Source of the DNA: Saccharomycopsis crataegensis
Lineage: Eukaryota; Ascomycota; Saccharomycetes; Ascoideales; Saccharomycopsidaceae
DNA length: 64,000 nucleotides
Reading direction: 5' to 3'
NCBI RefSeq assembly: GCF_037102585.1
Contig: NW_027043819.1
Coordinates: 1,302,001-1,366,000 of the forward strand
This document shows positions 45,697-56,200 of this stretch, one piece after another (the first letter of the stretch is position 1; every line of letters starts with the position of its first letter). The notes beneath the pieces were generated by a model. That model was not told the origin of the DNA and did not search any database. It worked only from the letters and a program-made list of their open reading frames with translations. The translations under genes were made by a program, and so were the position numbers.

Positions 45697-47938
45697 TCAG
45701 TTAAAATCGAATTCAGGATCCTCGATCCCAACCAAATATAGATCCGAATCATAAAACTCTTCAGGTTCGTCAATATCTTCGTCTTTTTGCCCTTCAGGAG
45801 CATTCAAATCCAAATGCAAACTGCTATTATTGGAAAATGATCTTCTTAATTTAGCTGCTGGTATATTTCTCTGGCCAGCTTCATGTTTGGCACTTAGCTT
45901 GAAAAGTATATCGCCTTGTGTGGCAGTTAAGTACGATTTGATCCTCAAATGCCTCATCACGCTCTTAAGACTCAAGCACAGTCTCCGCACTCCAATAATA
46001 TCTCGAATCTGTGAAAAACTTGATTCAATTTTGGAGTTAGATACATTAATGGATTCGATAGAAAAATCCCCAACGTTTTCAAAAGGCTGAAAGAGAATTC
46101 GTAGCAAGAGCGGGTGTTATGGACATCAAGCATAAAACGTAACCTATATATCTCATTTTCTAGTGCTACATTCATTATAGACGTACTTTGCAAAAAATAA
46201 TGATCAATAAGTTTCTCAAGACCAACATCGTGTTCAGTAGATTCACTCTCAAGGGATTTCTCTTTTTCATGTAATGCACGCAATTTTCTAACGTATGCTT
46301 CAAGCTTATCTTCGTCTATCGTCATTTCGGGACATTGGTCTATCACAGGCAACCACCAGTCAAACCTTTTTTCCAGAATAATATATAATTGCATTGCTGG
46401 CTTATTGAGATATTTTACCAAATATTTCAAGAACACAGGCGTTGGAGAAACGAATGATGAAATTATGCCCTTAGAACACTTTGGTAGCAACTCTTCTAGA
46501 TTTTTATTGCTTATGTATGAGGGTACCCCTTGAAAACCAGCACGAAATCTTCCGCTATTTCTTTAAACGCTTTTGCATATTTTCTATTTATTTCCTTATT
46601 GTGATAATGATCTAGGCCTTGCGAACCATTAAGAAAATAGGAGCAAATCGTAAAGTATAAATGTTAAAAGGAGGCCAAACATACCAACAATCCTTTTAAA
46701 TTATCGTATTCCAGAGACTGAAGAAGTGTTACGAACCTGTACCCGCGGCCTAGCAAAGCGACGTCTTCCTTGAGCACTTCTATACTCAGGTCGCTAACAC
46801 CAGAAAAAAGTTGGTTTATTTCCGGATTATCTGATTCCTTCAATTTCTGAATATTTCTCAGAAACCATTGAAAGCATCGAAAGCTGGAGGACCATATAGT
46901 TAAAATAGGTAATGGAGGAATAGAGTTCACTATCAGTCTTATTATTGTCCTATAACTTCCAGTATAGTTTATTTTTCCACTAATCGCTCTCAAATGTGAA
47001 TAAAGCTCGATTTCTTCCCCTATATAATCCTCATCAATTAAAAATTTATTCCTTGCCTTCTGCTTTCTATCAACCTGCACAACATTGATCAATATGTGAT
47101 TTGCAAAAAGATTGATACTATGAAGAATACACGGTATTGAGGCAGCCCCTAGCTTCCTTATGGTTGCTTCATTAGTTACCAAATTATCGGCTGTAAATGA
47201 AACGATTTTATCTTGTATTTCAAATTTCTCCAAGACCTTTTCAATTCCATTTTTGATATCTTTTGTGGACTCATTCACGAGCAAAACGAGATCAAAAATT
47301 ATGTATAGTTTTTCGAGCCTTTCTTTTGGGTGTTTAAGATCCTCGGTATCGAAGACGTCGCCTTTATTCAATACAGCCAATATGCCTAGATTTAGGCCGG
47401 CAGTTTCTATGGAGATCGCTTACTTTGTTTTAAATATTGCTTTTAGCCGCTCAACTATTGCGCGATCAAGAACTTCAATTCGTTGTTTCAAAGCAGGAAC
47501 GTTATTGGCTCTATTTTCTTTGAAATGTTTGAACAAGGGATCATATATATCAGTGTAAGGCACATTGTTTAAACAAAAGTATAAAAGGACTTTTCGGGTT
47601 TCGCGTGTCCAGTTTAACAAATGAATAAACTCTTTGGGCACAGTCTTGCCGGTATAATCATCAATTGTCTTACTCTTTATTCTTTGGTTGGCATTGGTAG
47701 ATTTTATACTTCTAATACCATGTGTGGCCCTAAGATGGCTTAGGACTAACCGAGCTAAGTGATCGTCTTTCCAAGCCGCAGTACAAGGATTAAAATTGCA
47801 CTCAAACATTTTAGATTCCTTATTGAATATAACCCATCTTCTGTTCAACACGCTTGAATTATGGATCTTATCTTTTTGTGAATTATCCTCATCAACCGTT
47901 TCAGTATCTTCAGTAGCATTCGAATTTGTTCTTAAAAA
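45697..47938 (-). pseudogene. hAT-type transposase, broken
   Basis: Minus-strand remnants collinear with a hAT transposase. The N-terminal part (47,851-47,420) looks like a BED-type DNA-binding region (CNFNPCTAAWKDDHLARLVLSHLRATHG). An in-frame TAA follows, then the catalytic region with KIVSFTADNLVTNEATI and IPCILHSINLFAN, the counterparts of the DNASNN and CxxH motifs. The C-terminal parts (46,490-45,972 and 46,107-45,697) lie in other frames, so at least two frameshifts have occurred. The N-terminus is cut off by a copia-family LTR near 47,938. No terminal repeats were seen. The hAT assignment rests on motifs alone. Confidence 0.6.
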
Positions 47939-48507
47939 CCTGAACTCATTGAGATTGTTGTAGTTTTGTAACCCTAGTTACAGTAGTCATTACCAATAAC
48001 AAATACTGTCAAACTATCCTTGTTATTATTCTTATTCTTCTTAACTAACTAACTATTTAAATAACAAAATATAAACACAAACTATGGGGAGAGGCCCCAT
48101 ATTTATAATAAGACCAATATATATGATTTGTAATCATACATCCATCTAGAACATTCTAGATGATTAATCATATGCACAATGACTAATTATTAGGCTGAGT
48201 CATAATCACTTGCAGATTATATATTGCTCAGCCATGGTAAATAAACCGTCTTATCCGAGACTCGAACCCGGGATCTATTCAACACATTGATACCCGTGTT
48301 AACCGTTGAGCCATCTGTACAAAACCCAATATATGACTTTGGATTGTAAACTCAACAGAGATTAATATAAATATGGGCCATGCCCCCCATAGTTTGAGTT
48401 TGTCCTTTATATAATTTAGATAGTTAACAAGTATAACAAGGGAATAAATATTATTGAATATTATTGTTATCAATGTCTTTTGTAACTAGAGTTACAAAAC
48501 TACAACA
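47939..48507 (+). repeat. Copia-family solo LTR, 5'-truncated, split by a second LTR
   Basis: The part at 48,358-48,507 matches the copia LTR from GAGATTAATATAAATATGG to its CTACAACA end. About 15 bp before the nested LTR (ACTCATTGAGAT) look like its missing left side. The heat-shock array and the TGTTGAG start are absent. Confidence 0.65.
47956..48357 (-). repeat. Diverged copia-family LTR (402 bp) nested in another LTR
   Basis: On the minus strand starts TGTTGAGTTTACAATCC and ends GTTACAAAACTACAACA, flanked by the target duplication GAGAT (47,951-47,955 and 48,358-48,362). Older than the copia LTRs above. It holds one minimal TAGAATGTTCTA heat-shock-like dyad and an internal segment resembling a tRNA (A-box TGGCTCAACGG, B-box GGTTCGAGTCT at about 48,250-48,320). 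Confidence 0.75.
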
Positions 48508-49624
48508 ATAATCTCCACTTGGTTGGTTCTCTCAGCCAATTTTGTAGCTTGTAGTTCAAGAGAGGTCATTTTAGCAGACATTTGAGAGTTTGCGGAAACT
48601 ATTGTGGCATGTTTGTTATCCATATCCTTGGTGTTATTCATCATGGATTCGTTCAATTCATTGACTTTAGTCATCACCTCTTCATTTCTTGTTTCAAGAT
48701 CATCCTTCATTAACTTCATTTTATCATTTTGGTCCTTTACATACTTCTCCGTAGATTTGGATATCCTGCTGTCAAACTTTGGTTCCAAGTTTTCGAAAAC
48801 CATCGGGGTCAATTTCGAGACCATGAAGGCAAGGTCGAGTTCATTTTTCATCTCTTGATCTTCTGTCCCACTAAAATCTGCATGATCAAGGTTTGTCGGA
48901 CGCATGTCTTTTGATGATAAATCTGATTGTACTTTGGTAACAGACTCTTTCATTTTCCCTAAGTCTGTTTCAATATTAACAATCTTGTTATCTAATTCCT
49001 GAATAGCAATATCTGGAGTGGTGAATCCACCATCGCTTAAAGGAATAGAAATACTCGAGTCAATGGTCTGTTTAATTTCATTGCATTCGGCTGCGCATTT
49101 AGCGTCAACGTTGGCGATCTTCTCATGTATTGTCTGCATTATGCTTGCATTATCCGCAGCTGTTTTGTTAGAGTTCATCATGTCAGTCTCTAACATTTCG
49201 ATTTTCAGCTTGGTAGAAGCATGTTGCAAATTTATGGCTTGGAAGGCATTAGCACAGTCTTTTCTCAATTTAAGTATTTCTGTAGTATTCTGTTGGTTTA
49301 TGCCGCTGTCACATGGGCCGCTTGAAAAATTTTCAATTGGAGAAGAGGAAAAGACAGGGGTTAAGAAAGAGTCTAATCTGGCGCTAAGTGACACCACTAA
49401 GGTCTCTAATTGGGAAATTTTGGCTTGCAATTCGCTAAAGTCACTGTCTTTTTCCTCCTTCTTCTTGAAACGATCATCTAAAACGATTGCAAACTTATCA
49501 AATTGGCTAAAAGTCTTATCTGGCTTTCTGAGATGAGGGAAAACATGTTCTTCCAAATACTTGAACGCTCCGCTATTTTGGGTTGCCTTATGTGGTGCAG
49601 AAGGTAGATCCCGCTCAAGAGAGC
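48508..49624 (-). CDS. Unrecognised coiled-coil protein, fragment
   Basis: Open frame of about 370 residues on the minus strand, rich in Lys, Glu, Asp and Met, with heptad-like patterns over most of its length (SELQAKISQLETLVVSLSAR; NKIVNIETDLGKMKESVTKV; EVMTKVNELNESMM). No catalytic motif, zinc knuckle or membrane segment. It is cut at its C-terminal end by the LTR ending at 48,507, and I see no clean intact start in frame. It could be an ORF1 or Gag-like protein of an element otherwise missing, or a host coiled-coil gene remnant. It does not resemble the ORF1s of LINES A-C. Its upstream end is about 80 bp from tRNA-Asn, on the opposite strand. Confidence 0.5.
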
Positions 49625-49751
49625 CTCAGAAGTCTTTGATATGTCTTTCTTTATCGTTAACGTCGTCACTCATGGGTTGTTTTTGAATTTTTAAATTTTC
49701 CACACGAATTAGAGCCGTTCACATAAACTACTATTTTGAAAGCAAGCATCA

Positions 49752-49825
49752 GACTTCGTGGCCAAGCTGGTTAAGGCGTGCGACTGTTAATCGCAAGATC
49801 GTGAGTTCGATCCTCACCGAGGTCG
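49752..49825 (+). tRNA. tRNA-Asn(GUU)
   Basis: Acceptor GACTTCG/CGAGGTC, D arm GGCCAAGCTGGTTAAGGC, anticodon stem-loop GCGAC-TGTTAAT-CGC, T arm GTGAG-TTCGATC-CTCAC, no intron. Close to yeast tRNA-Asn(GUU). Confidence 0.95.
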
Positions 49826-50090
49826 TAAAACATCTTCAGAGCGTTCCAGCTCAAGAATAGTTTGTTTCTTTTCAGAACCCATGTGTTCTGCCAATATTTT
49901 TTCCTTATTTTTATCGGTGTAGGTGTATATGTAATATATATATATATATACATAAGCATAACTGGCTCAAATTATTTCTCGGGATTAAGATAAATTAACA
50001 TTACGTTGGTTGTTTGGTTTATTTCATTAAAGAAAAAAAAAGAAAAACAATCTCTCCACCCCTGGGAAAATTAATGGAGTTTTATAAATA
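49826..50090. other. Non-coding spacer
   Basis: AT-rich, with a short (TA)n run near 49,938-49,952. No gene or element recognised. Confidence 0.5.
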
Positions 50091-50312
50091 TGTTGAGTTG
50101 GCAATCCAAAGTATGTGGTTAGTCATTGTTCATGGAGCCTTCTAGAACCCATTGAGATTAATATAAATATGGGCCATGCCCCCCATAGTCTGAGTTTGTC
50201 CTTTATATAATTTAGATAGTTAGCAAGTAAAACAAGTATAACAAGGGAATAAATATTATTGAATATTATTGTTGTCAATGTCTTTTGTAACTAGAGTTAC
50301 AAAACTACAACA
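50091..50312 (+). repeat. Copia-family solo LTR (222 bp) with target duplication
   Basis: TGTTGAG...CTACAACA flanked by AAATA (50,086-50,090 and 50,313-50,317). It carries only one heat-shock-like module (GGAGCCTTCTAGAA, with a substituted first pentamer) instead of six. Confidence 0.88.
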
Positions 50313-51183
50313 AAATATGACGTCGAGAGAGACAAGACATGACAGGTTCATGTTACTGCATGGCAACGGTTTGGGAAGTGGCCATTTGTCTGTCTTTCTC
50401 TCTCTCCTAACCCATATCTACACCAGACTTCTGCCCAGTAAGTATTACCAACGGTTTATTATTATTTTTATATTGATTGATTGAAACGCTTGTTAATTGG
50501 GCAATTGTAATGATCTAGACACTTTCTTACTTTTCTTTCTCTTTCTTTCTCTTTCTTTCTTTTTATTGTTCTTATCTTTTCTTCTTTCTTCTTTATTTAA
50601 CTCCATTCCTTATCTCGGACAACTTCCTTATCTCCGACTACCTTTTTATTTCCCTTTGAGTTCTCTTTTAGGTAAGTCTTACTTTCTTTTCTCACCTATA
50701 AAAAGCTTACTTCATCTATTCCTTTTAGTTTTTATTCTTCTTTAATATACTTTAACTACTATGTTACCCAACTAAACCATTACAGGCAATGGTAATATAT
50801 TGTATATTCATGTTGGGGACCCCCTCCTCCATTCCAGGCGGTGTGATGAGGTTTCATGCAAGCCAACTAACTGTACGTGAATAACCGGTGCGATCAAAGA
50901 TTACGGGAAATGAAGAAGAAGAAGGATGTTATGACCACTTTCCAAGGAATAATTCATAAACAAGAGCAAGAGAAGAGATAAAGGAAAAAAAAAAAAATTG
51001 AGGGGGTATATATATATTATAGAATAATCCAGTTTGAAAGTAGAACAAAAATGACCGGGACTCCGGCCATTTTTAGATGCCGATACGGTCAACATTGAGC
51101 AAGAAAAAAAAAAAAAAAGAAAAAAAATTGTGGGGGATATTGCTCTGTTGTTATTTGGCATGATGATGGTTCTAAATAGATAG
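50313..51183. other. Single-copy island without a recognised gene
   Basis: 870 bp matching nothing else in the window. It contains pyrimidine-rich tracts (TTTCTTTCTCTTTC near 50,530-50,570), two GTAAGT sites (near 50,429 and 50,673) and two A-rich runs. A short frame from ATGACGTCGAGAG (50,317) is not convincing. Possibly a remnant of an unrepeated host region. Confidence 0.4.
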
Positions 51184-51406
51184 TGTTGTAATTTTGTAAC
51201 TCTAGTCACAAAAGATATTATAACAATAATATTCAATAATATTTATTCCCTTGTTATACTTGTTTTCTATCTAAAGTATATAAAGGACAAACTCAGACTA
51301 TGGGGGAGGGGGGGGGGCATGGCCCAAATTTATATTAATCTCAATGAGTTCTAGAATGTTCCATGAACAATGACTAACCACATAACTTTGGATTGCCAAC
51401 TCAACA
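51184..51406 (-). repeat. Copia-family solo LTR with mismatched flanks
   Basis: Minus-oriented LTR with TGTTGAG...CTACAACA-type ends and one exact heat-shock module (GGAACATTCTAGAAC). The left flank is GATAG and the right flank is GACAA, so there is no target duplication. The right side continues directly in LINE A ORF1. Confidence 0.85.
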
Positions 51407-52654
51407 GACAAAATCAATAAATGCATTACGTAACTTTTCATTCTTAGTTTGTAATTGACCTTTCAATATTGGGATAAGTGAGGATTTGAGACAAATAGTT
51501 TCATTTGAAATAAACAAGTAGTTTTGAGCTTCAATTAAAGCTTTCTTGATGAAGTTGATATCATCATTATCATTCAAATCAGTTTCAATGTTGGTTAATT
51601 TAACATCGATTAATTTTTGGAAGGCATCCTTTATTGAACTCAAATGATCTTCAAGCTCATACTTCCGGTAGACCTCAGGTGGGATAATAAATGACATCAT
51701 GATTTTTTGTTTATCTTGATGGCTCATAATAAATTTAATGTAATCCTCCTCTGCAATATTAGATTGTTTCAATCTTGAGAATTCATTAATTAAATGGGAA
51801 TTTGTATAAAATTTGAAAAACTTTTCAATGGTGTAGATTTTAACAAATTCTTGATATTTCTCTTCAACATTTTCCACTTTTTGTGTGTCAAATCCGAAAA
51901 GTGATCCCCTCATGCCCTTTTCCTTAATAGCATATTCAAGGACATCTTGGTGTTCGAACTTGATTGATTTGAGATATTTAGCCCATTTAAAAACTCTTTC
52001 GAATTTGGCTAAAACATTTTGAAAAGTGGAGGTGGTGTTCATAATCAGGGTCCCCTGTTGGGATGCGCCTTTAGAGCCCGAGGCGATTTGGGCGTAGGAT
52101 CTGCTGAAAGCAGCAACTGGGGCTGGGTTAGTTTTTTTTGGGGTTTTTTGGTTTTCAGAGTTTTTCTGGGTTTTGTTGTTTTCAATTTTTTTTTGGTTTT
52201 CAGTAACAAAATCAATAGAAACAGAAGGTTGTGAATCTCCTTGAGATTCAATGGTGGCTTGATTTGACATATGCATGTCGACGCTAGTGTCACCTGCACT
52301 GTCAAGATTGCGATCGCAATCAACTGGAGAAACATTAATTTCCGGGGCTGGGCGGTGGGCAATATCAACATCAGAATCAGCATTAGAGGCCTCATTTATG
52401 GTATTAGATGGGGTTGCAAAGGTTTCAGCAGTACTTAAAAAAGTATTGTCATCTTCCTCAGTGATTTCTTCGTCTGAATGTGGTTTATTTCCGTGTTTGT
52501 TTACATTGTTTTGATCGGTTGCGTTGGGATTTGCATGATCTAAGTCAACGATAATATCAGAAGAAACCAGGGTTTCTTGAGAAGGAGGATCATTTTTTGG
52601 ATCAGTGGAGTAGTTGGAAGGCTTTGGAATTCTTTTGGTATTATTAATACTCAT
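51407..52654 (-). pseudogene. LINE A ORF1, N-terminal fragment, copy 4
   Basis: N-terminal 416 residues of the ORF1 protein. The knuckles and the acidic tail are lost. The frame is open up to the LTR junction, where the LTR supplies a stop within a few codons. Not expected to be functional without the knuckles. Confidence 0.8.
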
Positions 52655-52667
52655 TATAGCTTTTTCA
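51407..52667 (-). mobile_element. LINE A fragment (5' end and ORF1 N-terminal half)
   Basis: The 5' 1.26 kb of a fourth LINE A, ending at the LTR. It covers the short 5' UTR and the first 416 ORF1 residues (MSINNTKR at 52,654), with a 9-bp deletion (NSE missing after FVTE) as its only notable difference. Some substitutions are shared with copy 3 (SKGAS, HLSSIKD, IDFV). Confidence 0.88.
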
Positions 52668-52975
52668 CTTTTTTATTCCAGAATCTAGTGGAGATTACAG
52701 GCAGTATTTTATATCCAAAGAGACTTGTCCTTCCTCAACTAAATGAAGGTCTAAACTAAAGGAATGTTGAATCCTTATATAAATAAAATGATTAAAACTA
52801 ATAATGGGGTGTTGGACCCCTTCCCGGAATAAAGGACTAAAAGATAAGGGGTGGAACATTAGGTGATACCTTGATAAGGTAATACCTCGATGAGGTAATG
52901 CCGATCATGGGTTCCGTATGGTACCATACCGATGGTAACCAGGACACAACCTGACCATGATCCCATAATATAACA
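52668..52975 (-). repeat. Solo LTR, family 2, 3'-truncated
   Basis: On the minus strand starts TGTTATATTATGGGATCATGG and follows the LTR at 4,114-4,417 through GGGTCCAACACCCCATTATTAG and AAGGATTCAACATTCC, then diverges. Its 3' end is not seen; the 5' end of a LINE A fragment lies there. Confidence 0.7.
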
Positions 52976-52984
52976 TAACAAAGA

Positions 52985-53188
52985 TGTTGTAGTATGGTTT
53001 GAGCTATTGGTTGTAGGCAATGATACACGTGCTCATAACCATAAGCTCATAACCATTAGTATATAATTATAGTCGTCGATTATGAAAAGTTTTCAATATA
53101 TATGATCTCTGGTTCTTCAGAGAGTAATACTAAATCAATCCTAACCCGTGACTAACTACATCTAGTATAGTCGCATCGTAATATAACA
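52985..53188 (+). repeat. 5' LTR of gypsy element
   Basis: 204 bp, beginning TGTTGTAG and ending TATAACA (inverted TGTT/AACA ends). Confidence 0.88.
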
Positions 53189-53190
53189 AT

Positions 53191-53203
53191 TGGTAGCACC
53201 ACT
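53191..53203 (+). promoter_or_regulatory. Candidate primer-binding site (initiator tRNA-Met 3' end)
   Basis: TGGTAGCACCACT begins two bases after the LTR and resembles the Ty3/Ty1 site TGGTAGCGCCGCT, which is complementary to the 3' end of initiator tRNA-Met. It differs in two positions, presumably reflecting this species' tRNA. Confidence 0.65.
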
Positions 53204-53280
53204 AGGTTTTTAGTTTTACAGACTCCACTGATTATAAACTTCTGTTGTCGTTTAATAGCATAGCTTGGTTATCCTAGTGT

Positions 53281-56200
53281 ATGACTGTATTTGGTTTAAG
53301 CCCTAGCTCAGACGAAGAAGATAATTATTCAGGCGAAGAAAACGAGATGAGTATGCCGGGTGGACCGTTGGACGATTCTAATCGTCTGTTGCTCATGGAG
53401 CTCGTTGAAATGCTTCACGGTAAAGAGAAGGCCGGTCGCGTGTTAGACCCTATGGAGGTCAAGTTTAACGGAAAGCCGTTTAGTACAGGGATGCTTGCCC
53501 GCACTCCCATGGCATTGCATGACTTCTTCCAGTATGCAGAACACCAGATGCCACTTAATTGGAATGACAAGTATAAGATGAGTTTTATTGTGAGAAACGT
53601 GGCTCAAGATACTTTTAGAAGTTTTTCTTCTTTTTCTGACTCCTTGCCGTCAGATATCTCTTATAGAGCCTTTAAGGCTCAAGTGCTTGCGCACTTTTCT
53701 AGAGTTGATATGGTTGACATTTTGGAAAGAACATTGTGGACAATTGCGCAAAAAGGAAAAGCGCTTCTGTCCCACGTTGCTGAGTTTCAAGCGAATGTTG
53801 TGTACATTCCAGATTGGTCAGAACGTTCAAAAATTAATCGTTTTATCGATTCCTTGGACCCGCGTTTGCAGAAGCACATTGCAGATGCAGGACGCATTTA
53901 TGAGAAATTAGATGATGTGATTTCTCATGCACTTAGTATTAATGATCTTACTGAAAGAACCATCCATACTCTGACTATCCCTATGCCGTCTACGTTTTCG
54001 CCTATGGATAGAGGTGGTCCGATGCCAATGGAATTGGATGCTTTGCAATCAGTACCAAGTTCTCGGGGAAACTCATACCCTCGCAAGTCTAGTGGTAAGA
54101 TTGCCGCCCTCTGCAAGAAATTTAATCTCACCCAGGAGGAGGTGAGGCTGTTGCTTATTCTTGGAAATTGTTTCCAGTGTAAAGGACACGGACATCAGAG
54201 CATGGACTGCCCTCGCCGTGGTGGTGGTGGGTCTGGTGCTCGTTTGGCTCACCTTATGGATTGCGTCCAAGAGGAGGACCATGCAGTTCCATATGAGGAT
54301 GTTGTTGCTTTCAAGGTTCCTGTTACTATGGGACCTGCTGGGTTTGTTACCAAAGCTCTTATTGACTCTGGGGCGAGTTACAGTTTTGTGAATCCGTCGA
54401 TTTTGCCTAAGCTCGGTTATGATAGTGCCGATCTTACTAGGATTAGCCCAAGAACAATCAAGACTGCAACTAATCAGTATGATGCGGTAGACAGGTATGT
54501 GATTATCCCTGTTACATTTAACCATACTGTTGTGAAGATCCGTTGTTATGTGCACCCGATTGTTTCACCTACTGTTATTGTGGGGCTTCCATTCATTAGA
54601 GAATATGCCCATCTTATTGATTTTGCTAATCTTACTGTGGGAGATGTGGGGGTGGACGATTTGGATGAGAAATCCATTGAAAGTATTAGTGCTATGGCTG
54701 CTCTTAGCCTGGATCCTGTTGAGATAGACGATCCTAGATTAGAGAAATTGTTGTTTGATTATGCGGATATTTTTGCGGAGAAGCTTGGGATTAATCAAGT
54801 TGTTGAGTCTCGGGGGGCAGATAATATCAGGCTTGAACCGATGTCGGAAGAAGTTCCAACGACCCCGTATATTCCGAAGGTTAAGATTGCTCTTTTGCAT
54901 GAGGTTAGAAATCATATTAGGCGTATGGTTGATTCTAAACTTATTCAACCCTCTAACTCGCCTTATTCTTCACCTTTTCTAGTTGTCAAGAAGAAGACTG
55001 GGGAGATTCGTTTGGTTATTGATTTTCGTCAAATCAACCTTTTATTGAAAAGGTTTAATCAGAACCTTCCCAGTTACGATGAATTGATCCAGATCTTTCT
55101 GGCCAATAAGGTGTTCTCAACCGTGGATTTAACGGAAGGCTTTCATCAACTTACCCTCGATGAGAATTCTAGTAGATTCACGGCTTTTGAGTTTGAAGGG
55201 CTCAAGTACGAGTACTTGAGATTACCCTTCGGACTCACATCAGCCCCTTCACACCTACAATCATACTTAGCCAAGAAAATATCACACCTTTCAACTGCCC
55301 GTAATTATGTTGATGATGTTCTCTTGGCGTCGCCAAACAGGGAAGAGCATTTGGGTTTGCTCAAGCAGTTTTTTGATGTGTGTCGGGAGAACAAGTTGTT
55401 TTTGAAAAGGCTGAAATGCAGTTTTATGAGCTCTAAGGTTCGCTTTCTTGGTTGGGAAATTGGTCCGGATGGAGTTGAAATCCCTGATGATACTAGGGAA
55501 GTAATTCGGAAATTGAAGACCCCTGTGAATGCCAAGGAGTTGCAGAAAACTCTTGGATTCACGAATTATTTCCGTCATTTCGTTGCCAGCTATTCGGACT
55601 TAGTGGTTGAACTTTACCAATTTGTCTCCAAAAATCTCGAATGGGATATGGAGACAGTTTTCAAAAGGTTCGCTTCTTTGAAGCAAGCCTTGTTGGAAAC
55701 CAAGGTACTAAGTGTTCCACTTTCGACTGATCCCGCTACTGTATTTGTAATTGAGTCTGATGCTTCAGGAATTGCAATTGGGGGGGGGGGGGTATTGAAA
55801 CAGTTAATCCCTGGGTCCGATGAGCTGCAAATTGTCGGTTATTACCTGCGGAGCCTTTCAATCCACGAAAAGAATTATCCAATTAGAGATAAAGAACTTT
55901 TAGCCGTTGTCTACTTATTAGACAAGACGGCCCATTTGATATTTGGTCATAGAATTGTGGTAAAGACTGATCACCAATCCTTGTCTGTGTTGCTTAAAGG
56001 AAATAAGGAAGCTGAAAATGACAGGGTTAAAAGATGGATTACTAAACTCGCTGAGTTTGATATTGTGTTAGAATATGTCAAGGGTACAACAAATGAGTTA
56101 GCTGATTACCTCTCTCGTTATGTGGGGGCTTTGGAATCGGTAATCCCTGCAGTTAATTTAACTGAAGCAGAAATCAAGGCTTCGATTGAATCGGATGAGT

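Noticed and set aside
48250-48320. Functional tRNA gene within the nested LTR
   Set aside because: A and B boxes are good, but the acceptor strands do not pair and the anticodon arm is abnormal.
50317-50484. First exon of a host gene (ATGACGTCGAGAG...CCCAGTAAGT)
   Set aside because: Short, no recognisable protein, no clear branch point and no downstream exon with coding character.
50780-50900. C/D snoRNA suggested by GTGATGAG near 50,842
   Set aside because: No D box or terminal stem at suitable distance.
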